A stretch of DNA of 64,000 bases from Xanthobacteraceae bacterium (GTDB taxonomy: Bacteria > Pseudomonadota > Alphaproteobacteria > Rhizobiales > Xanthobacteraceae): positions 124,001 through 188,000 of the forward strand of contig JAIESR010000003.1 of NCBI GenBank assembly GCA_019745775.1, given 5' to 3'. Shown piece after piece: positions 40,456-49,047 of the stretch. Position numbers and translations under genes: made by a program. Within the stretch, counting starts at the first letter, position 1, and every line of letters begins with the position of its first letter. The notes below the pieces were generated by a model, which was not told the origin of the DNA, did no database searches, and worked only from the letters and a program-made list of their open reading frames with translations.

Positions 40456-42240
40456 GTGCCGATCTACAAGGCCCCCGTCGAAGACGCGATATTCCTGCTC
40501 AACGACGTCTTCCAGATCAGCCGCTACAACAACCTGCCGGGCTTCGCGGACGCGACCCCCGACCTGATCGAGGCGGTGCTGGGCGAGGCGGCAAAACTCG
40601 CCGAAGAGGTGATGCAGCCGGTCAATCAATCCGGCGACGAAGAAGGCTGCATACGCCACGACGACGGCAGCGTCACCACGCCGAAGGGGTTCAAGGAGGC
40701 CTACCAGCAATACGCCGAGGGCGGCTGGATGGGCATTTCGGCGCCGGCGGAATTCGGCGGTCAGGGCCTGCCCGAGACGATGACGACCGTCGTCAACGAG
40801 ATCATGGCGGCTGCGAACATGGCGCTCACCATGTATCCGGGGCTCACGCAAGGTGCGATCGCGGCGATCCTCACCCACGGCACGCCGGAGCAGAAGGCGG
40901 CCTATTTGCCCAAGATGATCGAAGGCAAATGGACCGGCACCATGAACCTGACGGAGCCGCATTGCGGCACCGATCTCGGGCTCCTGCGTACCAAAGCGGT
41001 GAAGCAGAGCGACGGCTCCTACAAGATCAGCGGCACCAAGATATTCATTTCGGCAGGCGAGCACGACCTCACCGAGAACATCGTACATCTCGTGCTTGCG
41101 CGCATCGAGGGCGCGCCCGCCGGCATCCGCGGCACAACACTGTTCATCGTGCCGAAGGTCATGGTGAACCCCGACGGCACGCTGGGCGCACGCAACGCCG
41201 TCAGCTGCGGCTCGATCGAAGACAAGATGGGCATCCACGGCAACGCCACCTGTGTCATGAACTATGACGGCGCGACCGGCTTCCTGATCGGCGAGGAGAA
41301 CCGCGGCATCAACGCCATGTTCGTGATGATGAACGAGGCGCGGCTCGCGGTCGGCGCGCAGGGGCTCGCCCAGTCGGAGGTCGCCTATCAGAACGCCGCC
41401 GCCTATGCGCGCGAGCGCCTGCAAGGCCGTGCGCTCACGGGTCCGAAATATCCCGATAAGCCCGCGGACCCGATCATCGTGCATCCCGACGTGCGCCGCA
41501 TGCTGATGGCGATGCGTGCCTTCAACGAAGGCGCCCGCGCGCTCGTGATCTGGACCGCGCTGCAGGGCGATGTCGAGCATCGCTCGCCCGACGAAAAGGC
41601 GCGGCAGGCGGCGGCCGACCACATGGGCCTGCTCACGCCGGTGATCAAAGGCGTCCTCACCGACCAGGGATTCGCCAACGCGGTGATGGCGCAGCAGGTC
41701 TACGGCGGCCACGGCTACATCCGCGAGTACGGGATGGAGCAGTTCGTGCGCGATGCGCGCATCGCGATGATCTACGAAGGCGCCAACGGCGTGCAGGCCA
41801 TGGACCTCGTCGGCCGCAAGCTTCCGCGCGACGGCGGCCGCGCGTTGCAGGCGTTCTTCGCCGAGGTGCAGGGCTTCATCAAGGAGAACGGCGATGATGC
41901 CGTGAAGCCCTTCGTCGCGCCGCTCGGCGTCGCGCTCGGCCACCTGCAGCAGGCGACCATGTGGCTGATGCAGAATGCGATGGCGAAGCCCGACAATGCC
42001 GGCGCCGCCGCCACCGACTATATGCATCTCTTCGGCCGCGTCGCGATCGGTTACATGTGGTGCCGCATCGCAAAGGCCGCGCAGGCCAAGCTTGCCGCCG
42101 GTGCCGACGCGCGCATGTCGGCGAAGCTCGTCACCGGGCGCTTCTTCGTCGAGCGCATGCTGCCGGAAACGGCGACGCATCTCGCGCGCATCCAGTCCGG
42201 CGCCGGAAGCATGATGGAGCTGCCGGCGGACGCGTTTTAG
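40456..42240 (+). CDS. Acyl-CoA dehydrogenase (long form with C-terminal extension)
   Basis: A 594-residue acyl-CoA dehydrogenase starting at a GTG with AAGGAG upstream ([20 protein letters not shown]). Seen: [20 protein letters not shown], the FAD-proximal segment [31 protein letters not shown], the catalytic-base region [20 protein letters not shown] (near residue 415) followed by [20 protein letters not shown], and an extra C-terminal domain of about 130 residues typical of the 590-residue class. It makes the first beta-oxidation double bond with FAD. The thiolase and FadJ genes that usually follow it lie 5 kb further on. Confidence 0.93.
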   Translation: MPIYKAPVEDAIFLLNDVFQISRYNNLPGFADATPDLIEAVLGEAAKLAEEVMQPVNQSGDEEGCIRHDDGSVTTPKGFKEAYQQYAEGGWMGISAPAEFGGQGLPETMTTVVNEIMAAANMALTMYPGLTQGAIAAILTHGTPEQKAAYLPKMIEGKWTGTMNLTEPHCGTDLGLLRTKAVKQSDGSYKISGTKIFISAGEHDLTENIVHLVLARIEGAPAGIRGTTLFIVPKVMVNPDGTLGARNAVSCGSIEDKMGIHGNATCVMNYDGATGFLIGEENRGINAMFVMMNEARLAVGAQGLAQSEVAYQNAAAYARERLQGRALTGPKYPDKPADPIIVHPDVRRMLMAMRAFNEGARALVIWTALQGDVEHRSPDEKARQAAADHMGLLTPVIKGVLTDQGFANAVMAQQVYGGHGYIREYGMEQFVRDARIAMIYEGANGVQAMDLVGRKLPRDGGRALQAFFAEVQGFIKENGDDAVKPFVAPLGVALGHLQQATMWLMQNAMAKPDNAGAAATDYMHLFGRVAIGYMWCRIAKAAQAKLAAGADARMSAKLVTGRFFVERMLPETATHLARIQSGAGSMMELPADAF

Positions 42241-42271
42241 TTTAGCGCACGATCGATTCAATCGAACCGGA

Positions 42272-43126
42272 TCAGGGCCCTCGCTCAGCGATCATGCGCA
42301 CGAGGCGTCGCGGCTTTGGGCCGCCCCAATCGGGCGTTGCAACGATATCTTGATAGTGCAGCAAGCGGAAATCCCTGAACGCGGCCAGAAGTCGGCCCGG
42401 GTCGATAGCCGTGGCCGCGCGGTTCTTGATCGACTCCTCCTGGCCGAAGCTTTCGATCACGATGATGCCGCCCGGTTTCATCGATTTCTGCAAGCGATCG
42501 ACGTAGGCTGCGGATGTAATCGGGAATGGCTCGTACATGAAGACGATCAGGTCCCATTGGTTGGTGCCGTAGTTGAACGCATCTTCGGTGTGAAGAAGAG
42601 CGTTGATCTTGACGCCCGCGCGTTCGGCGTTCCGCCGTGCAGTCGAGATGCCTTCATCGGACATGTCGAAGCCGGTGACGTCCCACCCCTTCAACCCGAG
42701 GAAGACGGAGTTGCGCCCCTGTCCCATGCCGATGTCCAACGCGCGCCCGGGTTTGCGGCCCTCGACCGCTGACACCAGCAATGCATTGGGCTGCGTCGCA
42801 TAACCGGGCTTGTCGCTCTTGTAGATACTGTTGGACATGATCCGCCAGCCGTCCGGCCGTTCGCGATGGCTGCGTCGGACGATGTCCAGCTGCCGGTCGG
42901 CTTCCTCGGGTGAAGCGCCGTTCTTGATCAGCAGTGCGCGGTAGTTATCGAACAGGATATTAGGGACCTGGCCCGGAGGAGCCTTAGGCAGCCAGTCGAG
43001 AAACTGTTTCCAAATCGCTTCGTTTGACGGCTGTGCGCGTGTCTCTGTCGACGCGATGAAGACGGCGACAAAAGCGAAGACGGCCCCTGAAAAAAAGAAG
43101 CAGACAAGTCGCGCATGCCTTATCAT
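42272..43126 (-). CDS. Class I SAM-dependent methyltransferase with N-terminal signal or anchor
   Basis: A 284-residue protein from the ATG at 43126 (AGAGAGG upstream). Residues about 6-32 form a signal peptide or anchor (FFFSGAVFAFVAVFIASTET then RAQ), unusual for a SAM enzyme. The methyltransferase core has RALDIGMGQGRNSVFLGLKG (near residue 130), VTGFDMSDEGISTARRNAER, WDLIVFMYEPFPIT and KPGGIIVIESFGQEE. SAM is not normally available in the periplasm, so the protein is either membrane-tethered facing inward or the N-terminus is misassigned. It is divergent from a LysR gene. Confidence 0.8.
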   Translation of the reverse strand: MIRHARLVCFFFSGAVFAFVAVFIASTETRAQPSNEAIWKQFLDWLPKAPPGQVPNILFDNYRALLIKNGASPEEADRQLDIVRRSHRERPDGWRIMSNSIYKSDKPGYATQPNALLVSAVEGRKPGRALDIGMGQGRNSVFLGLKGWDVTGFDMSDEGISTARRNAERAGVKINALLHTEDAFNYGTNQWDLIVFMYEPFPITSAAYVDRLQKSMKPGGIIVIESFGQEESIKNRAATAIDPGRLLAAFRDFRLLHYQDIVATPDWGGPKPRRLVRMIAERGP

Positions 43127-43182
43127 GGATGCAATCCTCTCTAGTCTGAATTTCAGTGGCATGGTTGATGTTGCGGTGACAG

Positions 43183-43208
43183 CTCGGTGCTGGTTCGATT
43201 AAACCGAG
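43183..43208. promoter_or_regulatory. Inverted repeat between methyltransferase and LysR genes
   Basis: CTCGGT (43183-43188) and ACCGAG (43203-43208) pair across 14 bases, with an inner GGTT/AACC dyad. It lies in the 140-base divergent gap where a LysR regulator would bind; the match to a T-N11-A box is not clear. Confidence 0.35.
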
Positions 43209-43266
43209 GTGCAGTATGCCCGCATAGATGGCGCGTCCTTTTCGGCTATGCTATTTCGTTATCACC

Positions 43267-44163
43267 GTGAAACTGACCCAGCTGGAAGAGTTCGTTTCGA
43301 TCGCCGACGCCGGCAGCATCCGAGCGGCGGCGCGTTTGCGCGGGTTGTCTCAGCCTGCGGTTACGAAAAACCTTCGCGCGCTCGAACGCGAGCTTGGCGC
43401 GCCGCTTGTGCGGCGCACCGCGCGCGGAGTCGAGCTTACGGCATTCGGCGATCTGTTTCTCATGCGCGCCCGCAATGTGTGCCGCGAGCTCGAGCGCTCG
43501 CGAAACGAGCTGGCCCAAGAGATGAATGGCAAGGCGGGGCAGATCGCTATTGGTGCTGCACCCGGCGCCGCGGCAGTATTGTTGCCAGGCGCAATCGCAC
43601 GGCTGTATAGACACTCGCCGGACGTCGAACTGCGCATAGTAGAAGGGATGCCGCATGCGAGCTTGCCTCGCGTACGAGATGGCACCTTTGACTTCGCTAT
43701 AGGCCCGATGCCTGTTGAACCAATTGCCGCGGACGTTGCGGCGGCCGGCCTCTTTCGGATTGAGATGGCCATCGTCGTGCGCCGCGGCCATCCGCAGGCG
43801 AAGGCCCGTTCGGTCACCGCGCTTGCCGACTATGCCTGGATGACGGCGGGCCTCAGCAGTGAACGCGTGATCGTCGATGAGATGTTCCGTATCGCAAATC
43901 TCCGGCCGCCGCGGTGGCGTATCCGCTGTGAATCGATTTCCGCTCTCATCGCGGTTGCCGCACGCACGGACATGATTGCAACCATTCCAAAGCCGTTGAT
44001 CGAGCTCGGCATTGCCGGCGGGCTGCTTGAAATCGTCAGGCTGAGGGAGAAGAAGTCGGCCGCATCGGAGGTTTATCTATTCACCAAGCGTGATTCTCAG
44101 CTCACCGCGGCAGCAGCAATCCTTGCGAAATTGCTTGAGGATGAGGGGAAGCGGATCCGGTGA
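43267..44163 (+). CDS. LysR family transcriptional regulator
   Basis: A 298-residue LysR protein. The helix-turn-helix is in KLTQLEEFVSIADAGSIRAA and ARLRGLSQPAVTKNLRALER; the effector domain begins near residue 90 (GQIAIGAAPGAAAVLLPGAI). The start is taken at a GTG at 43267, matching the family's MKLxQL start; an ATG at 43228 is in frame, and neither has a good ribosome site. LysR proteins usually control a divergent gene, here the signal-bearing methyltransferase. The effector is unknown. Confidence 0.92.
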   Translation: MKLTQLEEFVSIADAGSIRAAARLRGLSQPAVTKNLRALERELGAPLVRRTARGVELTAFGDLFLMRARNVCRELERSRNELAQEMNGKAGQIAIGAAPGAAAVLLPGAIARLYRHSPDVELRIVEGMPHASLPRVRDGTFDFAIGPMPVEPIAADVAAAGLFRIEMAIVVRRGHPQAKARSVTALADYAWMTAGLSSERVIVDEMFRIANLRPPRWRIRCESISALIAVAARTDMIATIPKPLIELGIAGGLLEIVRLREKKSAASEVYLFTKRDSQLTAAAAILAKLLEDEGKRIR

Positions 44164-44303
44164 CTGACCAGTGACCCGTCAATGCATTTGGACATCGCCG
44201 GGCCGCGAGGCGCTGGTCTGAGTGAGTGCTTCAAGCCGCCGCGCTGGATCATTTGACCGTGTTCGGCGTTATCCCACCGGAAGACTGCATTCGGGACCAC
44301 GCG

Positions 44304-44768
44304 ATGAATTCCTCGTCGCAAACACGCCTCACCGGCGGCTGCCAATGCGGCGCGGTGCGTTACGAGCTTGCGCAGCCCCCGGTGCGGGCCTGCGTCTGTC
44401 ATTGCCGGATGTGCCAGAAGGCCTCCGGCCAGCCGTTCATGGCGTTCGCGACAGTAAAGCAGCATGACCTGAACTGGACGCGCGGCATGCCGGGCGTCTT
44501 CCGCAGCTCCAATCTCGCGCAACGCGGCTTCTGCAAGGACTGCGGCACGCCGCTGACGTTCAAGTTCGAGGGCGAGGAGATTGCTGTCACCGCCGGGAGC
44601 CTGGACGATCCGATGGCGGCGCCGCCGACAGTGCAATACGGCGTCGAGAGTGCGATTGCCTGGTGCGCGACGCTCGGTGATCTGCCGCGCGTGCGCACCG
44701 AAGACGATTTCGGCCCAGAGCTTGTGGCGCGCTTCGCGAACTACCAGCATCCCGACAGCGAGACGTAA
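44304..44768 (+). CDS. GFA family (glutathione-dependent formaldehyde-activating enzyme-like) protein
   Basis: A 154-residue zinc protein of the GFA/CENP-V fold. Cysteine ligands are visible in TGGCQCGAVRYEL, CVCHCRMCQKASG and GFCKDCGTPLTFKF. Despite the family name, most members have no proven formaldehyde activity. The ATG at 44304 removes a 26-residue upstream stretch that lacks family character. It is the only gene between the LysR regulator and the ParDE pair on this strand. Confidence 0.88.
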   Translation: MNSSSQTRLTGGCQCGAVRYELAQPPVRACVCHCRMCQKASGQPFMAFATVKQHDLNWTRGMPGVFRSSNLAQRGFCKDCGTPLTFKFEGEEIAVTAGSLDDPMAAPPTVQYGVESAIAWCATLGDLPRVRTEDDFGPELVARFANYQHPDSET

Positions 44769-44832
44769 CCGTGACGGAGGTGCTGCTTGTTGCTCTGAAA
44801 TCTGTTACTAATTCCTGGCTAGGAGTAAGCCT

Positions 44833-45084
44833 ATGACCAGGAAAACCGATCTTGCCGTCGACGACTATTTTGCCGATTTTATCGACCGCCAGGTAAGGGG
44901 GGGGCGCTACAACTCTGCCAGTGACGTTGTGCAAGCGGGATTGCGCCTGCTTGAAGAGCAAGAAGCTCGACTAGAGGCGCTGCGAGCCGCCCTGATTGAG
45001 GGCGAGAAAAGCGGTCCATCGACAGAATTTAATTTCGACGGATTTCTTGAGCGGAAACGGCGCGAGCGCGCGACATCTAAATGA
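44833..45084 (+). CDS. parD: ParD-type antitoxin
   Basis: An 83-residue ParD antitoxin. The ribbon-helix-helix domain reads YFADFIDRQVRGGRYNSASD followed by VVQAGLRLLEEQEARLEALR, very close to the family consensus. The C-terminal tail (SGPSTEFNFDGFLERKRR) wraps the toxin. AGGAG precedes the ATG. It overlaps the toxin ATG by four bases. The surrounding DNA is less GC-rich than the neighbouring metabolic genes, which suits an acquired module. Confidence 0.93.
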   Translation: MTRKTDLAVDDYFADFIDRQVRGGRYNSASDVVQAGLRLLEEQEARLEALRAALIEGEKSGPSTEFNFDGFLERKRRERATSK

Positions 45085-45371
45085 GCGGTTACGTTCTCTC
45101 GCCGCGTGCGCAAGCGGACCTGGACCAGATTTGGAACTATACCGCTGAGCGTTGGGACGAAGATCAAGCCGATCGGTACGTTCTTGTCATACGGGCCGCG
45201 ATCGAGGCGGTGGTACGCGATCCTCGCCGAGGGCGTGCCTGCGACCATATCCGTTCAGGCTACCGCAAGTACCCGGCGGGCTCGCACATGTTGTTTTTTC
45301 GTGTGATCTCCGACGGAATTGACGTCGTTAGAATTCTCCACCAGAGCATGGATTTCGAACGCCATTTCTAG
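45081..45371 (+). CDS. parE: ParE-type toxin
   Basis: A 96-residue ParE/RelE-superfamily toxin: LSPRAQADLDQIWNYTAERW, a helix hairpin, RSGYRKYPAGSHMLFFRV and the conserved end VVRILHQSMDFERHF. ParE toxins inhibit DNA gyrase. It is complete, in contrast with the broken copy at 18443. It is coupled to its antitoxin by a 4-base overlap, and its stop lies 21 bases from the convergent YeiH-type gene. Confidence 0.93.
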   Translation: MSGYVLSPRAQADLDQIWNYTAERWDEDQADRYVLVIRAAIEAVVRDPRRGRACDHIRSGYRKYPAGSHMLFFRVISDGIDVVRILHQSMDFERHF

Positions 45372-45392
45372 ACTAGACTGGCTGACAAGGAA

Positions 45393-46406
45393 TCACCGCA
45401 GCAGCAGCAATCCGCCGGTCGCCACCGCGAGGATCACGGCCGTCGTGCCTGTCACGGTTGCGACATGGCGCCAGCCGAGCGCCGCGATGGCGGGGAGCGA
45501 GGTGCCGAGCCCGAGCGCGCCGATCGCGATCAGGAGTCCCCAGGTCGAGGCCTCGACCAGCGGCGCCTTGAGCAGCGCGAACGACGGCGTGATCGCCGGG
45601 ATCGCCAGCGCGGCGCTGTTGACGATGCACAGCAGCACGAACACCACCGCGAACATCGGGAACGGGATCTTCGCGGCGTCGGCGGCGACCGCGCGGCGCG
45701 CAAAGAACCATCCGATCGCGAGCACCACCGGCAGCAGCAGGAACACGCGGAAGAGCTTGACGATCACCGCGGTGTTGCCGACCGGCTCCGACACCGCGTA
45801 GCCGGCGCCCACCACCTGGGCGACGTCATGAATGGTGGCGCCGAGCATGATGCCGGTGGCCCGATCGTCGAAGCCGAACGCGGTGCAGATCAGCGGATAG
45901 AGCACCATCGCGACCGTCGACAAGGCATTGACCGCCACGACGACGAAGGCGACGTCGGCTTCCTTGCCCTTGTAGTCCGGCACCACGATCGAGGTGGCGA
46001 GCGTCGCCGAGGCGCCGCACACGGCGGTGCCGGCGCCGGCGAGCGCGCCGTAGCCGGTCTCCTGGTTGAACCAGCGTGCGAACAGGAAGCCGGCAACAAG
46101 GGTGAGCACCATCGCGACGACGACGAGGGTGGCGGTGGCGAAGCCGAGCGCGGCGATCTCATGCAGCGCGACGCGCAAGCCGAGCAACGCCACCGCCCAG
46201 CGCAGCAGCGTCTTCAGGCAGAACACGATTCCGGGCTGAAACAGCGGACGTCGCGCAACGGGATTGAGCGCGATGCCGACGAACAGCGCTATCACCATCG
46301 CGGGGATGGGAACGGCGCGCGCAACGAGCGGTGCGATCGCGACTGCTACGATCGCGACCAGCGCGGACAGCGCCAGCCCGGGCAAAACGTTGCGGGTCGC
46401 CTGCAT
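45393..46406 (-). CDS. YeiH family putative sulfate/sulfite export membrane protein
   Basis: A 337-residue polytopic membrane protein starting MQATRNVLPGLALSALVAIV, with about ten hydrophobic helices. The YeiH/UPF0324 signature is in LLRWAVALLGLRVALHEIAA, AGAGTAVCGASATLATSIVV, the histidine-bearing GATIHDVAQVVGAGYAVSE and GLLIAIGALGLGTSLPAI. The family (Cons_hypoth698) is proposed to export sulfate or related anions; evidence is limited. An upstream in-frame start at 46493 is possible, but the extra residues are arginine- and cysteine-rich. Confidence 0.88.
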   Translation of the reverse strand: MQATRNVLPGLALSALVAIVAVAIAPLVARAVPIPAMVIALFVGIALNPVARRPLFQPGIVFCLKTLLRWAVALLGLRVALHEIAALGFATATLVVVAMVLTLVAGFLFARWFNQETGYGALAGAGTAVCGASATLATSIVVPDYKGKEADVAFVVVAVNALSTVAMVLYPLICTAFGFDDRATGIMLGATIHDVAQVVGAGYAVSEPVGNTAVIVKLFRVFLLLPVVLAIGWFFARRAVAADAAKIPFPMFAVVFVLLCIVNSAALAIPAITPSFALLKAPLVEASTWGLLIAIGALGLGTSLPAIAALGWRHVATVTGTTAVILAVATGGLLLLR

Positions 46407-46560
46407 TATCCTCAACCGCGCCGCGCGCTCATCGGGATGACGGGGCCGGCAGCGGCAGCATGCACCGGATGTCCGGTGCGCCGCCGTCAACAACTGACGA
46501 CCGGTCAGACGGTGGAACAGAAGATTGGCCTACGAGGCCAATCGATCGGGGAACGTCATT

Positions 46561-47109
46561 CTAATATTGGATCGTCGCGCAGAGTGCAATTACTGGCCCG
46601 CGGGAGGGCGATTTCATCAGATCCCGCAGCTCAAGCGGGCCCTCGGGGCTCCGCGGTTCGATCGAAACAAGGATGCGGTCAGCCCGAGCACCGTCGGTGC
46701 TGAATGGCAACAGCAGACGCTCATGGTGGACGATCCGGCCCGTCGGATCGCGCATGTCGGCAACGGTGTAGACCGGTCCCCGGGTGCGTACCACTTCCCG
46801 GTAGGTCGCGACTGCGGAGCCGAGATACGACGGCGGCAGGAAGTCGTCGATGAATTTGCCCTCGCCCTCGATCGACCCCAGCATGATCGCAAGGCGTGGT
46901 CCATGGAAACGCATCAGAAAGCGAGCGGCGCCGTCCTCCCCGACGACTTCCATCCAGGCCAGGTGGTCAAAAGGAACAGCCAAGTCGCCGCTGTTCAAGC
47001 CGCGCCAGATCGGGGGCGACCCGGCCACGCGTTGCGACGCCCAATAATCGAGCAGCCAGCGCTGATGGTCCGACCGGACGATGTCCGGTCCGGATTGCAT
47101 GAACTCCAT
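46561..47109 (-). CDS. PAS_5-type domain protein
   Basis: A 182-residue soluble protein with the alphaproteobacterial PAS_5 (PF07310) pattern: RWLLDYWASQRVAGSPPIWR near the start, FDHLAWMEVVGEDGAARFLM, FRFHGPRLA-like FLMRFHGPRLAIMLG, YREVVRTRGPVYTVADMRDP and ERLLLPFSTDGARADRILV. It is a stand-alone sensor-like domain with no output domain. Function unknown; such proteins are common in Bradyrhizobium relatives. It is divergent from the thiolase gene. Confidence 0.83.
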   Translation of the reverse strand: MEFMQSGPDIVRSDHQRWLLDYWASQRVAGSPPIWRGLNSGDLAVPFDHLAWMEVVGEDGAARFLMRFHGPRLAIMLGSIEGEGKFIDDFLPPSYLGSAVATYREVVRTRGPVYTVADMRDPTGRIVHHERLLLPFSTDGARADRILVSIEPRSPEGPLELRDLMKSPSRGPVIALCATIQY

Positions 47110-47363
47110 CCCCGCGCCCTCCCTCGGCGGCGCGGATTTGCAATAAGCAGCCGATCGATGTCAATGGCCAGCTCCACGGTTGCGGAACTACCGATCTCGC
47201 CACGCCAGTCGCATCCGAAGCGGCCGGGCGATAAGCTGGCGACGGCTCGATTCGCATGCGTAGCCACACGTAGTTTTCGCCCTGTGAGGCCGCTGGTGCC
47301 GCCACATTGAAGTTCCTAGATTTGCGAAGTTGATGCCGTCGCAAGGATCGTCAGGAGAACTCG

Positions 47364-48572
47364 ATGCCGGACGCCTTCATCTACGATCACGTTCGCACGC
47401 CGCGTGGGCGCGGCAAGGCCGATGGCGCGCTGCACGAAGTGACCGCGCTCAATCTTGCGGCGCAGACGCTTGTGGCGATCAAGCAGCGCAACGACCTCGA
47501 CACCGCGCTGGTTGACGACGTTGTACTCGGCTGCGTCGACCCGGTGGGCGAGGCGGGCGGCGACATCGCGCGCGCCGCGGCGATCGTCGCCGACTACGGC
47601 AACCAGGTGCCGGGCATCCAGATCAACCGGTTCTGCGCCTCGGGTCTTGATGCGGTCAATTTCGCCGCCGCGCAGGTGATGTCGGGACAGCACGACATGG
47701 CGATAGGCGGCGGCGTCGAGTCCATGAGCCGCGTCGGCATCGGCGCCTCGGGCGGCGCCTGGCCGGTCGACCCTTCGATCGCGCTGAAATCGTATTTCAT
47801 GCCGCAGGGCATCTCCGCCGATCTGATCGCCACCAAATACGGTTTCACGCGCGCGCAATGCGACGAATACGCGGTCGAGAGCCAGAAGCGCACGGCGGTG
47901 GCGTGGCAGGAGGGCTACTTCGGTAAATCGGTGGTGCCGGTGCGGGATCCGAACGGCCTGACCATCCTGGCGCGCGACGAGCATCCGCGGCCGGATACCA
48001 ACATGCAGTCGCTCGCGCAGCTCAAGCCGTCATTCGTGCAGATGGGCGAACTCGGCGGCTTCGACGCGGTCGCGGTGCAGGCGCATCCCGAGGTCGAGTA
48101 TGTCGAGCACGTTCATCACGCCGGCAATTCCTCGGGCATCGTCGATGGCGCCGCCGCTGTGCTGATCGGCAGCCGCGACGCCGGCCGGGCCGCCAAGCTC
48201 AAGCCGCGGGCAAAAATCAAAGCCTTCGCCAATATCGGCTCCGATCCGGCACTGATGCTGACCGGCCCGATCGACGTCACCGAAAAGGTGCTCAAGCGCG
48301 CCAAGATGAAGCTCAAGGATATCGACCTGATCGAGGTGAACGAAGCGTTCGCCGCGGTCGTCTTGCGCTTCCTGCAGGCGTTCAAGGTCGGTCCGGACAG
48401 GGTCAACGTGAACGGCGGCGCGATCGCCATGGGCCATCCGCTCGGCGCGACCGGCGCGATGATCCTCGGTATCGTCATCGACGAACTCGAGCGCCGCGAT
48501 CTCGAGACCGCGCTGGTGACGCTCTGCATCGGCGCCGGCATGGGCACCGCGACCATCATCGAGCGGGTGTGA
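47364..48572 (+). CDS. Acetyl-CoA C-acyltransferase (thiolase)
   Basis: A 402-residue thiolase. The nucleophile cysteine is in INRFCASGLDAVNFAAAQV (near residue 90), GGGVESMSRVGIG follows, and the C-terminal catalytic histidine and cysteine are in VNGGAIAMGHPLGATGAMIL and VTLCIGAGMGTATII. It cleaves 3-ketoacyl-CoA in beta-oxidation. The N-terminus (DAFIYDHVRTPRGRGKADGA) matches FadA-type enzymes paired with FadJ. A cupin gene starts one base after its stop and FadJ follows, so the three form an operon. Confidence 0.95.
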   Translation: MPDAFIYDHVRTPRGRGKADGALHEVTALNLAAQTLVAIKQRNDLDTALVDDVVLGCVDPVGEAGGDIARAAAIVADYGNQVPGIQINRFCASGLDAVNFAAAQVMSGQHDMAIGGGVESMSRVGIGASGGAWPVDPSIALKSYFMPQGISADLIATKYGFTRAQCDEYAVESQKRTAVAWQEGYFGKSVVPVRDPNGLTILARDEHPRPDTNMQSLAQLKPSFVQMGELGGFDAVAVQAHPEVEYVEHVHHAGNSSGIVDGAAAVLIGSRDAGRAAKLKPRAKIKAFANIGSDPALMLTGPIDVTEKVLKRAKMKLKDIDLIEVNEAFAAVVLRFLQAFKVGPDRVNVNGGAIAMGHPLGATGAMILGIVIDELERRDLETALVTLCIGAGMGTATIIERV

Positions 48573-48573
48573 C

Positions 48574-49044
48574 ATGCCGAAGATCGACATCGCGGGCGTG
48601 AAGGTCGAATCCTCGACCGGGTATCCGGCGCCATACCGGCAGGCGGTGGCGGGACGCTCGCGGCAGCGCCTCGGCAATGTGGTTGGGCTCGATCAGTTCG
48701 GTGTCAATCTCACGCGGCTAAAGGCCGGTTCGCAATCCTCGCAGCGCCATTGGCACGAGAGCGAGGACGAATTCATCTATATGCTCGAAGGCGAGCTTGT
48801 CCTTTGCGAGGATGACGGCGAAACCGTGCTCAAGCCCGGCGACGCGGCAGGTTGGAAGGCGGGCGTGCAGAATGGTCACTGCCTCGTCAATCGCTCCAAT
48901 CGCGACGCAGTGTTTCTCGAAATCGGATCGCGGATGAAGCGCGACAGTGGGGACTATCCCGATATCGACATGAAATTTCGCAAAGACGAGAGCGGCGTCC
49001 AATATCTGCACAAATCCGGCGAGCCCTATCCGAAGGAGCGCTGA
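48574..49044 (+). CDS. Cupin domain protein
   Basis: A 156-residue single cupin. The metal motifs are visible in SSQRHWHESEDEFIYMLEGE (near residue 55) and the second motif around KPGDAAGWKAGVQNGHCLVN. Strand order and length match small cupins of unknown function, often annotated next to acyl-CoA genes. It sits between the thiolase and FadJ genes with gaps of one and three bases, so it is cotranslated with beta-oxidation enzymes. The role is unknown; a metal-dependent hydrolase, isomerase or sensor would all be possible. Confidence 0.87.
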   Translation: MPKIDIAGVKVESSTGYPAPYRQAVAGRSRQRLGNVVGLDQFGVNLTRLKAGSQSSQRHWHESEDEFIYMLEGELVLCEDDGETVLKPGDAAGWKAGVQNGHCLVNRSNRDAVFLEIGSRMKRDSGDYPDIDMKFRKDESGVQYLHKSGEPYPKER

Positions 49045-49047
49045 GCC

